A DNA stretch of 64,000 bases from CAHJXG01 sp965277495 (GCA_965277495.1 OZ255824.1:2294001-2358000); one strand, 5' to 3'; counted from the stretch's first letter, positions 27,021 through 35,647 are shown. Notes: generated by a model not told the origin, from the sequence alone. Numbers and translations are program-made.

Positions 27021-27773
27021 CGCGGACTAGGCCGCGACGATGGGGCGAGAGAGGGACCTGCCGAATGGCCCGGGCGTCGATGCCGGGTCCCTTGGTGAAG
27101 GTGGGCTGCGGGCGTTGCTCAACTGGAGCCGCATACGCCCGCGCATGGCGGGGCGCCGGCGATCCATGCCCGAACCGGTTTTGCGCGATATGACGTTGGC
27201 GAGCGCATGGTTGTCTCCAATCACAAGGAATGGTGCAGCATGGCCGGGTGTAGCGGGCAGCCAGCACTAGAAACGTATGCTTCCGCCGCGTGCTCAAGCA
27301 CGATAAAAATCGGTATTCGATGGGGAGATTTGGGAAATACTAGTGCCAGTAGCCGCGTCACTACAGGAACACGGCTAATTTGCTGCCGGCCCGTCCGCAT
27401 CCTCTAATCTCTCGTTACACCCTAAACCCTGTGCCCACAAGTCCGGCGACTACTCGGGGCGCCGCACAGGCTTAGACCGCCACTTGGTCGGCGCGCGCGT
27501 GCCAGGCACGCCGCCGATTGGCTTCGTACGTGGGTTTACCGGAACCCGCAAAGACAATGCCAGCGACAGGCAATCCAACCACGGCATATCGCGCCTTCAA
27601 TGGTATATATCGCCAATTGTAAATAGGTGATCGTTTCGATCCTACAGATTCAACGAGCGTTGGATCCTGTATCAGGATGTAAGAACTACTCACGATATCC
27701 AACAATGCTATGCGGTGGCGAATTCTGCTGTTATGCGTGATAAGGCGCTCAAACAAGATCAAGAGAACACCGC
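27021..27773. other. Long intergenic stretch with an AT-rich core
   Basis: These 753 bases lie upstream of the RND operon. No regulator gene is found here, although RND operons are often flanked by one. The segment about 27590-27730 is distinctly AT-richer than the rest. A minus-strand frame, 27472-27831, could encode a peptide with fairly natural sequence (IYNWRYIPLKARYAVVGLPV) from an internal GTG, but without a ribosome-binding site or known family. I treat it as unproven. The RND promoter should lie just right of 27020. Confidence 0.4.
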
Positions 27774-28016
27774 ATGCTGCAAACCCTTCCCCAGAACGCG
27801 ACGCTGCGCGCTGGCCGTGTCTTCGTCGCACTGAGGAAATCCGGCCGCGTTTCCCACGGCCGGCGGCCGGTGTTCCACGCCGTCACGCCCGATTGCCGGA
27901 TGTCGTTATGCGCGGACGAGCCCGGCCCCGGCTCAGCCTGGGCCGAACCGCCGGGCGAGCACGTCACCTGCGCAGCTTGCCTGCGACGGCTGACCCGGCT
28001 TCTGCCGCGGGGCTAG
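27774..28016 (+). CDS. Small hypothetical protein with Cys pattern
   Basis: This 80-residue protein carries a FHAVTPDCRMSLC segment and, 20 residues later, VTCAACLRRLTRLL. The Cys spacing suggests a small zinc-ribbon-like fold, and short proteins with this HAV...C...VTCxxCL layout occur widely in Alphaproteobacteria without known function. That family statement is from memory. AAGAGA lies about 8 bases before the ATG. Its 3' end overlaps the end of the convergent zinc-metallopeptidase gene by 53 bases, which is unusual in this window and weakens the call slightly. Confidence 0.55.
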   Translation: MLQTLPQNATLRAGRVFVALRKSGRVSHGRRPVFHAVTPDCRMSLCADEPGPGSAWAEPPGEHVTCAACLRRLTRLLPRG

Positions 28017-29100
28017 CCGCGTCCACGCTGATCCGCTCGCCGGGCCGGGCGTGCACCAGGCCGTGGACGAAGGCGAGCTTGCGGATCGCGTCCGCCGAAA
28101 GGATGAACGGATACAGGTCGCCCAGCCCCATGCTGCGGTTCATCTGGTTCATCGCGTAGGTCAACGGCAGCCACGCCGCGATCATGCGGTTGAAATCCCG
28201 TTCCTGGTAGGGATCGAGATGCACGGCGGCATGCAGGTCCGGGTCCGGCGTCCCAGTCGGATGCACCTCCAGGCCGAAGGCGCTGGCGGTTTCGAGGCTG
28301 TCGACGATGTGCAAATAGTGCGCCCACGTCTCGGCGAAGTCCTCCCAGGCATGAGTGGTGGCGTAGGTGCTGACGAAATGCTCCTGCCAATCCGCGGGTG
28401 CGCCATGCTTGTAATGCCGCTTCAACGCCTCTTCGTAGTTCTCCTCGTCGTCGCCGAACAGGGCGCGGCACTCCGCCAGGTGGCCGCCGTCCCGCACCAG
28501 GCGGTCCCAATAATAGTGCCCGACCTCATGCCGGAAGTGGCCCAGCAGGGTGCGGTAGGGTTCGCCCATGGCCTTGCGCCGCGTCTCGCGCTCGGCGTCG
28601 TCGGCCTCCTTGAGGGCGAGCGTGATCAGGCCCTCGTCGTGGCCGGTCAATACCTTGGCGCCGCTCGGCTCCGGCGGGTCGGCCAGGAAGTCGAACGCCA
28701 GCCCCGCCGCCGCATCGTCGGCCCGGTTCGGCAACGGCAGATGCAGCCGCAGCAGCGTGTAGACCAACCGATGCTTGGCCAGCTCCATCTTGCGCCAGTC
28801 CTGCAGCTTGCTTTCGTCAGATAGGTCCGGGACGGTGCGGTTATGCCGGCACGCCGTGCAGAAACGCTCGGGCGAGTCGGCGGGCACCAGCCAATTGCAG
28901 GCCTCGCGCCAGGCATTGTCGCAGAACCGCTTGGTGAGGTCCGGCGCGGCGAGGGCGCGCCACAATTCATCCCCCGCAGGCTCCAGCGCACTGAGTTCCA
29001 TCAGGCTCGGGATGAAGCCGAGCCGGTGCTTGCAGCGGACGCAGGCAGTGTTCTCGAAATACAGGCGCTGTCCGCAATGCTGGCAACTGAAAAGCTTCAT
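27964..29100 (-). CDS. Putative zinc-binding metallopeptidase with N-terminal zinc ribbon
   Basis: This 378-residue protein has a zinc ribbon at the start (Cys6, Cys9, Cys20 and Cys23 in CQHCGQ and CVRCKH) and a second Cys pair in RFCTACRHN. The central GHFRHEVGHYYWDRLV contains an HExxH zinc-protease motif. Later HAWEDFAETWAHYLHIVD supplies further acidic residues that could be ligands. The whole fits the family of cytoplasmic putative zinc-binding peptidases with an N-terminal DUF ribbon, common in Proteobacteria, substrate unknown. I start at MKLFSCQHCG (29100), because the longer upstream frame is low-complexity arginine-rich sequence. Single gene. Confidence 0.88.
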   Translation of the reverse strand: MKLFSCQHCGQRLYFENTACVRCKHRLGFIPSLMELSALEPAGDELWRALAAPDLTKRFCDNAWREACNWLVPADSPERFCTACRHNRTVPDLSDESKLQDWRKMELAKHRLVYTLLRLHLPLPNRADDAAAGLAFDFLADPPEPSGAKVLTGHDEGLITLALKEADDAERETRRKAMGEPYRTLLGHFRHEVGHYYWDRLVRDGGHLAECRALFGDDEENYEEALKRHYKHGAPADWQEHFVSTYATTHAWEDFAETWAHYLHIVDSLETASAFGLEVHPTGTPDPDLHAAVHLDPYQERDFNRMIAAWLPLTYAMNQMNRSMGLGDLYPFILSADAIRKLAFVHGLVHARPGERISVDAASPAAEAGSAVAGKLRR

Positions 29101-29271
29101 CTGATTGGTCCTATGGTGGGCGTGTTGTGGCGGCTGGCCGTTCAAAGGCCATCGCCGCTCGGGGGTTCCATGCATGGATTGCGCCGCTGCATCCAGGGTG
29201 GCAGGTTCCGGACAGGCCCGCCCGCCATGCATGCCGCATGCAACGAGAGCGCGGCCGAGGGAGACACCATC

Positions 29272-29916
29272 GTGCGAATTGCTGTCGTCGCAACCTGCCT
29301 GATCGCGTCGTCGCTGGGGTCCGCGGTCGCGCAAACCCGCATGCCGGAGCTGGCGCCGGGCCAGATGTCGCCCGAGCAGAAGTCGATGTACGACGCGATC
29401 ATCAATGGGCCGCGCCACTCGATCGAGGGGCCGTTCAACATGTGGCTGCGCAGCCCGGACCTCGGCAACCGGCTGCAGCGGGTGGGCGAGTACCTCCGCT
29501 TCGGAACCACGATCCCGCATAACCTCAACGAGTTCGCAATCCTGATCACGGCGGTGGAGTGGAAGGCCGGGTTCGAGTGGTTCGCGCATTATCCGCTGGC
29601 GATCAAGGCCGGGCTCGAGCCCGCCGTCGCCAAGGACCTGCAGGAGGGCCGCCGCCCGGCGAACATGACCGCCGATGAGGCCCTGGTGTATGACTTCACT
29701 ACCCAATTGCAACGCCAGAAGCAGGTCAGCGACGCGGTGTATGCCGGCGCAGTGAAGCGGTTTGGCGAGCAGGGCGTGACCGAGCTGGTGGCGTTGCTGG
29801 GCTATTATAACCTGGTGTCCATGACGTTGAACGTGGCGCAGGTGCAGGCGCCTGCCAACGCCGGGCCAACCCTGCCGGCGCCCGCCGTTCCAGCGTCGGC
29901 CCCGGTGACGCAATAG
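29272..29916 (+). CDS. Secreted carboxymuconolactone decarboxylase-fold protein
   Basis: This is a 214-residue protein with a signal peptide (IAVVATCLIASSLGSAVAQ), starting at GTG 29272 behind GAGGGAG. The mature part has the CMD/AhpD-like helical fold: TTIPHNLNEFAILITAVEW then KAGFEWFAHYPLAIKAG. True AhpD peroxidases carry a CxxC pair and PcaC carries a catalytic His. Here no Cys is present in the active-site helix, while the His in FAHYPLA is kept. Exported CMD-fold proteins are common in Acetobacteraceae and their role is uncertain; perhaps a hydrolase- or decarboxylase-like enzyme in the periplasm. The C-terminus is alanine/proline-rich. Confidence 0.82.
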   Translation: MRIAVVATCLIASSLGSAVAQTRMPELAPGQMSPEQKSMYDAIINGPRHSIEGPFNMWLRSPDLGNRLQRVGEYLRFGTTIPHNLNEFAILITAVEWKAGFEWFAHYPLAIKAGLEPAVAKDLQEGRRPANMTADEALVYDFTTQLQRQKQVSDAVYAGAVKRFGEQGVTELVALLGYYNLVSMTLNVAQVQAPANAGPTLPAPAVPASAPVTQ

Positions 29917-29926
29917 CCAGAACCCA

Positions 29927-31714
29927 TCAACCCCGGCGCAGCCGGACCTGGCCGCGCGGCACGATGACGGCGTGGGGGACCATCGCCTTGATCTCGTCCT
30001 GGAACGCGGCGCGGCGTTCGTGGATCGATACGATGATCGGGCCCATCGGGATGCCGAGATCCACCAGCACGGCTTCGGAAAGCTGCAGGCTGGCCTCGAT
30101 CGTCTCGGGCACCGCGTCCGATGCGCCGAGGCCATACAGCCGGGCAGCGTGGCGGGCGTCGCGGGCGCGGGCGACGATCAGCAGGTCCGGACGCGCGGCG
30201 CGCCCGGCCGCCACGAGGGCATCGACGCGCGCCCGGTCGTCGATCGTGACCACCAGCGCCCGTGCCTCGGCCAGCCCGATCCGCTCCAGCAACTCAGGCC
30301 GGGTCACGTCGCCATAATAGGCCGGCTTGCCCTCGCGCCGCAGCGCCGCCACGCGGTCGGCGTCGGTGTCGATGGCGATATAGGGCAGTCCGTGCACCTC
30401 CAGCAGCCCGGCCACGGTGCGCCCAACCCGGCCCGCCCCGGCGATGATCACCCGTGGCGGCCCGTGCTCCGGCGCCTGGGGCGGCAGCAGGTCGGGGCGG
30501 ACCGCGACCGGGCGGCGACCCACGAGCACGACGCCGAGCTTGGACAGCAGCGGGATCGCGGCCATCGTCAGCGCCGCCAGGATGAAGGCGAACCCGCCCA
30601 GCTCGGGGCCGATCAGGCCGGAGGCTTGGCCCAAGGCGAGGATGACGAAGCTGAACTCGCCGCCGGGTCCGAGCAGCAGCCCGGCCGGGCCGCCGACGCG
30701 GAAACGCACGCCGAAGGCGCGGGCCAGGGCCGCCGTGACCACGGCCTTGATCGCCACCAGCCCGAATGCCGCGCCGAGCACGGCGGCCGGGTCGCGCAGG
30801 ATGCGTCCGAGGTCGAGGCTCATGCCGATCGAGATCAGGAACACGCCCAGCAGCAGCCCCTTGAACGGGTCCACCGTGACCTCGATCTGCCGGCGGTATT
30901 CGGTTTCGGCCAGCAACAGCCCGGCGATCAGCGCACCGAGCGCCATCGACAGCCCGGCCGCCTGCGCCGCCAGCCCGGTCCCCAGCACCACCAGCAGGCA
31001 GGCGGCCATGAACAGCTCCGGGCTGCGCGTCCGCGCAACGCCGCGGAACAGCGGGCGGAGCGCCAGCCGCCCACCCAGGACGAGCAAGACGACGACCGCG
31101 ACGGCCTTGCCGACCGCGAAGCCGAACTGCGCCCATCCGGCGGCGCCGGTTCCGAGCGCGCCCAATCCAAACAGCACGGGCACCAGCGTCAGGTCCTGGA
31201 ACAGCAGCACGGCGAAGCTCACGCGGCCGACGAGGCCGGTCATCCGGCGTTCCTCCGCCAGCACCTGGGTCACGACCGCGGTGGACGACATGGCCAGGGC
31301 CAGCGCGATCACTCCGGCGGCGACGGGCGGGATGCCCATCAGGACCCCGGCTCCGGCGACGGCCAGGGTGCATCCCGCCAGTTGCAGCAAGCCCAGGCCG
31401 AACACCAGGCGGCGCATGGTGCGTATGCGCTCGAACGACAGCTCCAGCCCGATCATGAACAGCAATAGGACGACGCCGAACTCGGCAAAGGGCGTGATCT
31501 GTCCGCGGTCGGCGATGGTGACCAATGAGAGCCAGGGCATGGCGGACGCGAGCGCGCCCAGTCCGGACGGACCCACGGCCATGCCGACCAGCATGAAGCC
31601 GAGCACCGCGCTGATGCGCAGCCGATGGAACAACGGGATGACGACAGCGGCAGCGCCGAGCACGACCAGGGCCTCCCGCATCGACGCCGCCGCGACCACG
31701 CCCTCGACCGCCAT
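29927..31714 (-). CDS. CPA2 cation:proton antiporter with TrkA-N domain (KefB/KefC type)
   Basis: This is a 595-residue monovalent cation:H+ antiporter of the CPA2 family. The N-terminal membrane domain has about 12-13 spans, including VIPLFHRLRISAVLGFMLVG and FAEFGVVLLLFMIGLEL, both typical of Kef proteins. The cytoplasmic C-terminal part is a Rossmann TrkA-N/RCK domain beginning VIIAGAGRVGRTVAGLLE, which gates transport through NAD(H) or glutathione adducts. I start at MAVEGVVAAASM (31714), with AAGGAG 6 bases upstream; the longer frame runs antisense into gspI. The start lies 46 bases from the divergent gspI start. The likely ion is K+. Confidence 0.92.
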   Translation of the reverse strand: MAVEGVVAAASMREALVVLGAAAVVIPLFHRLRISAVLGFMLVGMAVGPSGLGALASAMPWLSLVTIADRGQITPFAEFGVVLLLFMIGLELSFERIRTMRRLVFGLGLLQLAGCTLAVAGAGVLMGIPPVAAGVIALALAMSSTAVVTQVLAEERRMTGLVGRVSFAVLLFQDLTLVPVLFGLGALGTGAAGWAQFGFAVGKAVAVVVLLVLGGRLALRPLFRGVARTRSPELFMAACLLVVLGTGLAAQAAGLSMALGALIAGLLLAETEYRRQIEVTVDPFKGLLLGVFLISIGMSLDLGRILRDPAAVLGAAFGLVAIKAVVTAALARAFGVRFRVGGPAGLLLGPGGEFSFVILALGQASGLIGPELGGFAFILAALTMAAIPLLSKLGVVLVGRRPVAVRPDLLPPQAPEHGPPRVIIAGAGRVGRTVAGLLEVHGLPYIAIDTDADRVAALRREGKPAYYGDVTRPELLERIGLAEARALVVTIDDRARVDALVAAGRAARPDLLIVARARDARHAARLYGLGASDAVPETIEASLQLSEAVLVDLGIPMGPIIVSIHERRAAFQDEIKAMVPHAVIVPRGQVRLRRG

Positions 31715-31760
31715 CGCCGCTCCTTGCGCATCCCGTGCCGCGACCAGCAGACATCGGGCG

Positions 31761-32183
31761 ATGCGGCCATGCAACAGGACGGGTGGCGGGGCGGATCGCG
31801 GGTTCACCCTGATCGAGGTGCTGATCGCCTTCCTGATCGCGGCGATGGCGGTGGCGGCGCTCGTGCGCGCGACGACGGGCGCCGTCATGTCGTCGCGCGT
31901 GGCGGGCCGGTATGACGAGGCGGTGGCCCGGGCGCAGTCGCATCTGGCGGCCCTCTCCGCCTCGCCGTTGGCCGACAGCGACCGGCAGGGCGACGAGGGC
32001 GGCGGCTTCCATTGGCGCGTGCGGGTCGCGGCTGCCGGCGCCGCCCATCCCGCGCGCCAGTTCCGGGCGATCCCGCAAGGCGCGGTCACGCTCTACCGCA
32101 TCACCGTCACGCTTTCGTGGACCGAGGCCGGACGCAGCCGCGCCGTGCAGCTCGACAGCGCCCAGCTCGGCCCGGTCGCATGA
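31761..32183 (+). CDS. gspI: Type II secretion minor pseudopilin GspI
   Basis: This 140-residue protein has a prepilin leader with the processing site DRG/FTLIEVLIAFLI, where PilD/GspO would cut before Phe and methylate it. The hydrophobic helix that follows, and a short C-terminal beta domain (GAVTLYRITVTLSWTEAGRS), fit GspI, which nucleates the pseudopilus tip with GspJ and GspK. Its stop overlaps the ATG of gspJ (ATGA). The gene starts the three-gene unit and is divergent from the antiporter. No clear ribosome-binding site is visible before ATG 31761, so the exact start is less sure. Confidence 0.85.
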   Translation: MRPCNRTGGGADRGFTLIEVLIAFLIAAMAVAALVRATTGAVMSSRVAGRYDEAVARAQSHLAALSASPLADSDRQGDEGGGFHWRVRVAAAGAAHPARQFRAIPQGAVTLYRITVTLSWTEAGRSRAVQLDSAQLGPVA

Positions 32184-32791
32184 CCATTGGCCCGGCGGAG
32201 CGCAACGCCGGCTTCACCCTGCTCGAGGTGCTGGTGGTCTTGTTGGTCCTGGGCCTCATCGTGTCGGGACTGGCAGGGGGCACGCGGCTTGGGCTGGCGG
32301 CGCTCGGCGCGCAGTCCAGGGTGGCGGCGGAATACCAGGACTTGGAGCCGGTCGACCGCGCGCTGCGCCGGCTGGTGGCAAACATCGCGCTGCCGGCCGA
32401 CGACCGGAAACCGGGGCTGGTCGGCGAACCCACCGGCTTCGCCTGCTTGACGACGACGCCCGCCGCCGAAGGCCCGCCGTCCCGGGTGGACGCGTATGTG
32501 GCGTCCGACGCCGCGCACCGGATTGTTCTGCGCTGGTCCCCCCATCTGCATGCCGAGCGTCTCGCGCCGAGTCCCATGCCCGCCGAAGAGGTCCTGCTGG
32601 AGGGGATCGACCGGCTGGAAATCAGTTACCTTTCGCCCGACCGGACCGGTTGGCTGCGGTCGTGGAGCCGGACCGACCTGCCGGCCTTGGTGCGCATTCA
32701 GTTGGTGTTCAAACCGGGCGACCCGCGCCACTGGCCGCCGATCATCGCCGCCACCCAGCGCAGCCGCGGGCGGGAGCGGCTTAGTGGCTGA
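32180..32791 (+). CDS. gspJ: Type II secretion minor pseudopilin GspJ
   Basis: This is a 203-residue pseudopilin with leader RNAG/FTLLEVLVVLLVLGLIV and a large C-terminal domain. Phrases such as RALRRLVANIALPADDR, LLEGIDRLEISYL and LPALVRIQLVFK fit GspJ better than GspH or GspG. GspJ forms the tip complex with GspI and GspK in the periplasm. It overlaps gspI by four bases and gspK by eight, a tightly coupled operon. The assignment between GspH and GspJ rests on gene order I-J-K and length, so there is a small chance of mislabelling. Confidence 0.85.
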   Translation: MTIGPAERNAGFTLLEVLVVLLVLGLIVSGLAGGTRLGLAALGAQSRVAAEYQDLEPVDRALRRLVANIALPADDRKPGLVGEPTGFACLTTTPAAEGPPSRVDAYVASDAAHRIVLRWSPHLHAERLAPSPMPAEEVLLEGIDRLEISYLSPDRTGWLRSWSRTDLPALVRIQLVFKPGDPRHWPPIIAATQRSRGRERLSG

Positions 32792-33608
32792 ACAAGATGT
32801 CGGCGCGCGAAGTGACCGCGGCTTCGCGCTGCTGATTGTGCTGTGGTGGACGGTGCTGCTGGCGATGCTCGGCACGCAGCTTACGGCGTCGGGACGGCTG
32901 GATGCGCAGCGGGCCGGCAACCTGCGCGCCGCGGCGGTGGCGGAGGCCGCGGCGGACGGCGTGCTGCAGGAGGCGATTTTCCACGTCCTCGACGGCTCGC
33001 CGGCCGGCTGGGCCGCGGACGGCGTCACCCATATCGTTCCGGTCATTGGCGGGGTCGCCCGCGTGGAAGTGCGCAGCGAGGCGGCGAAGATCGGGCTGAA
33101 CCAGGCCTCCCCGGCGCTGCTGGCGGCCTTGCTGACCCGGCTGGGGACCGACCGGCGGCAATCGGCGGCGCTGGCCGACGCAATCCTGGACTGGCGCACG
33201 GCGACGGCCCGGCCGCGGAAGCTGGGCGCGAAGGCGCCGGAATACCGTGCGGCCGGGCTGGGCTATGCGCCGCCGAACAGCGATTTCGAGAGCCTCGACG
33301 AGCTGGGCCTGGTCCGCGGCATGACGCCCGAGCTGGTGGCGCGCCTGACGCCCTACATCTCGGTTTTCCAAACCGGCGATCCCGACCTTACGGTGGCCGA
33401 CGCGGTGGTGCGGCTCGCGGCCGCCGACGCTGGCGATGTGGCGGTCGATCCTGCCATCCGCGCCGGCCTGTCGGATGGCGAGGCGCCGGCCGTGGCGGTG
33501 ATGGTCGCGGTCGAGATGGCGGACGGCGCGAAGGCGCTGCACCGCACGGTCATACGCCTCGCCGCCGACGCAGCGCGGCACCCATTCCAGATCCTGGATC
33601 AGCAATAG
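32784..33608 (+). CDS. gspK: Type II secretion minor pseudopilin GspK
   Basis: This 274-residue protein begins at GTG 32784 with GGGAG seven bases upstream. Its leader is SDRG/FALLIVLWWTVLLAML, and the large periplasmic domain carries GspK features: EAAKIGLNQASPALLAALL, DAILDWRTATARPR and FESLDELGLVRGMTPELV (a SAM-like helical region). GspK caps the pseudopilus and regulates its length. The usual calcium-site motif region is present but I cannot verify the ligands by eye. It is the last gene; no gspL, gspM or other secretion genes follow in the window. Confidence 0.88.
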   Translation: MAEQDVGARSDRGFALLIVLWWTVLLAMLGTQLTASGRLDAQRAGNLRAAAVAEAAADGVLQEAIFHVLDGSPAGWAADGVTHIVPVIGGVARVEVRSEAAKIGLNQASPALLAALLTRLGTDRRQSAALADAILDWRTATARPRKLGAKAPEYRAAGLGYAPPNSDFESLDELGLVRGMTPELVARLTPYISVFQTGDPDLTVADAVVRLAAADAGDVAVDPAIRAGLSDGEAPAVAVMVAVEMADGAKALHRTVIRLAADAARHPFQILDQQ

Positions 33609-33757
33609 GAGGGCCGAGGCGCCACCGAACGTGGCCGCAAGGCGAGATCAAGTGTAACGGTTCGGGAGGTTGACGTTCATGTAGGAAAACCGCCAAGTTC
33701 GCGTGTCCAGATCGGCCTAGTTGTGAGCCAACTGTCTTCTGGGCGGCCGGATACTGA

Positions 33758-33769
33758 TACAATATTGTA
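33758..33769 (+). promoter_or_regulatory. 12-base palindrome upstream of a secreted propeller gene
   Basis: TACAATATTGTA is a perfect 12-base palindrome in a locally AT-rich spacer, ending 20 bases before the ATG at 33790. Its place suits either an operator or a -10-like region overlapping one. No regulator gene is adjacent. Confidence 0.4.
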
Positions 33770-33789
33770 ATAATCGAAGGGAAACGCAA

Positions 33790-35046
33790 ATGCCGATGAA
33801 TGCCTGCTTGAGGGGCAAGGGGTGGTTCGCCGCCGCTGCCTTGTTCACGGCCCTTGGACTCAACGCCGGCGCCGCACGGGCCGAAGGCCAGAAGCTGGAC
33901 ACGCTGCTGGAGAACCTGCTGCGGCATAACGAGAACACCAACTATTCACGCGTCGCCACGATCAAGATCCCAGGCAACCCGCTGGCGGTGTTCGACATCA
34001 GCTTCGTCGACCCGGTCCTGCCACTGTATTACCTCGCCGACCGCTCCAACGCCTCCCTCGACATCATCGACACCCGCACCAATACCGTCCTCGCGCAGGT
34101 CCACGGCTTCGTCGGCGTGCGCAAGGACCCGGCGACGGGCCTGGTCAGCACCGCCGTATCCGGCCCCGACGGCGTATCGGTGGTCAGCCCCGGCGAGGTC
34201 TGGGTCGGCGACGGCGACAGCACCGTGAAGGTCGTGGACGTCGTCTCGCAAAAGATCACCGACACGATCTCGACCGCGCTCGACGGCCAAAGCGCCGCGG
34301 CCGACAAGCGGGCGGACGAGATGTTCTACGATCCGACCGACCATGTCATGCTGGTCGCGAACAACGCGGCGACGCCGCCCTATGTCACCTTCATCTCGAC
34401 CCTGCCGAACGACCACAAGGTCCTCGGCCACATCATCTACAGCGACGCGGATGGCGTCGAGGCATCGGTCTATGACCCGGCGACGGGCCTATTCTACATC
34501 AACCTGACCCAGGTCGGAACCGACCCGAACAACGGCGCCGTCTCCATCATCGACCCGCGCAAGCTTACCGAAATCGGCCGGTTCCCGGTCAAGGGCTGCA
34601 ACGGCGCCGGGCTCGATCTCGCGCCGCGGGGCAGGCTGGTGATCGGATGCTCGCTGACCCATAACTCGCAGATCATCAGCACCCGCGACGGCTCGCTGCT
34701 GGCCGAGTTCCCGCAGGTGTCGGGGTCGGACCAAATCTGGTATAACCGGGGCGATGGCCGGGTCTATTTGGCGGCTCGCAACAACCCGAAGGCGGCTGGA
34801 GGCCCGGTCCTGGGCGTCATCGACGCGATCACCAACACGTTCGTGACGAACATACCGACTGACATCAGCGCCCATTCCGTCGCCGTGGACGCCAGGACTG
34901 GCAACATCTTCGTTCCGTTCGGGCCGGTCGCCAGCGACCCGGCGTGCACCGCCGGCTGCATCGCCGTATTCAATGGGCGAAAGAACGAAAATCCGATCGA
35001 GCGCGGGATCGAGCGTTTCATCACGGACCTCTCGGCTCCCCAGTAG
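33790..35046 (+). CDS. Secreted YncE-like beta-propeller protein
   Basis: This 418-residue protein has an N-terminal signal peptide (LFTALGLNAGAARA) and a repeated beta-strand pattern. Examples are LPLYYLADRSNASLDIIDTR, SPGEVWVGDGDSTVKVVDVV, LFYINLTQVGTD and GRVYLAARNN, each about 45 residues apart, as in seven-bladed YVTN/YncE propellers. Two Cys pairs occur, one in KGCNGAGLDLA...IGCSLTH and one near the end in ACTAGCIAVF. Its biochemical role is unknown; related proteins bind DNA, ligands or act in the periplasm. GAAGGG lies before the ATG. It follows gspK by 181 bases and could be a secretion substrate, but that is speculation. Confidence 0.8.
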   Translation: MPMNACLRGKGWFAAAALFTALGLNAGAARAEGQKLDTLLENLLRHNENTNYSRVATIKIPGNPLAVFDISFVDPVLPLYYLADRSNASLDIIDTRTNTVLAQVHGFVGVRKDPATGLVSTAVSGPDGVSVVSPGEVWVGDGDSTVKVVDVVSQKITDTISTALDGQSAAADKRADEMFYDPTDHVMLVANNAATPPYVTFISTLPNDHKVLGHIIYSDADGVEASVYDPATGLFYINLTQVGTDPNNGAVSIIDPRKLTEIGRFPVKGCNGAGLDLAPRGRLVIGCSLTHNSQIISTRDGSLLAEFPQVSGSDQIWYNRGDGRVYLAARNNPKAAGGPVLGVIDAITNTFVTNIPTDISAHSVAVDARTGNIFVPFGPVASDPACTAGCIAVFNGRKNENPIERGIERFITDLSAPQ

Positions 35047-35059
35047 CCGCGACGGCCGC

Positions 35060-35107
35060 GGCAGCCTTCCCAGCACCCGCGCAGACGGACTTGCAGGGAA
35101 GGCTGCC
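35060..35107. terminator. Long perfect hairpin downstream of the propeller gene
   Basis: GGCAGCCTTCCC at 35060-35071 pairs perfectly with GGGAAGGCTGCC at 35096-35107, giving a 12-base stem and a 24-base loop. It begins 13 bases after the propeller stop codon. A terminator or 3'-end stabiliser is likely, although no T-run follows. Confidence 0.5.
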
Positions 35108-35227
35108 AGGCGCATAGTGGCGTTCGGGGGCGGCCATCGCCGTCCAGATGCCCTTTAGCGGAGCGGCGGATGTCGAATTCATTGTCTGGCAGGCACATTG
35201 CGCGCCCGTCGTTCCGCCTTGCCTGAG

Positions 35228-35647
35228 ATGCGGCAGGCGCTGCACCGGCTGAGCATCGAGACGCGCGGCAAGGGCCTGGTCGAGATCACCCGGCCGGTCC
35301 TGGCCTGGGCAGCGGGCGAGCCCATCGGCACCGGCTTGCTCACGCTGTGGTGCCGGCACACCTCGGCCTCGCTCACCGTGCAGGAGAACGCCGACCCGAC
35401 CGTGCGCGAGGACATCGCGCGCTACTTCGAGGCGTTGGTGCCCGAGGACCCGCGGCGCTACATTCATGGCGCCGAGGGGCCGGACGACATGCCGGCGCAC
35501 CTGCGCACGATGCTGACCGCGACGCAGCTCACCATCCCGGTCGCCGACGGGCGTCCGGTGCTCGGCACTTGGCAGGGGCTGTATTTGTTCGAGCATCGCC
35601 GCAGCCCGCATCGGCGCGAGGTCGTGCTGCATTTGCTGGGCGAATGA
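35228..35647 (+). CDS. YjbQ family protein (secondary thiamine-phosphate synthase enzyme)
   Basis: This is a 139-residue protein of the YjbQ/UPF0047 family, small trimeric cytoplasmic proteins for which weak thiamine-phosphate synthase activity has been reported. The typical LLTLWCRHTSASLTVQENADP, DDMPAHLRTMLT and GTWQGLYLFEHRR segments are all present in order; the first His and the second HL pair line the active site. I start at MRQALHRLSIETRG (35228), the usual family start, although a TTG 30 bases upstream is in frame. It is followed within 4 bases by a secreted protein gene. Confidence 0.93.
   Translation: MRQALHRLSIETRGKGLVEITRPVLAWAAGEPIGTGLLTLWCRHTSASLTVQENADPTVREDIARYFEALVPEDPRRYIHGAEGPDDMPAHLRTMLTATQLTIPVADGRPVLGTWQGLYLFEHRRSPHRREVVLHLLGE

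Noticed and set aside
27472..27831. Possible 119-codon gene upstream of the RND operon on the minus strand
   Set aside because: There is no ribosome-binding site, its first third looks like random arginine-rich sequence, and it overlaps a better small gene on the other strand.
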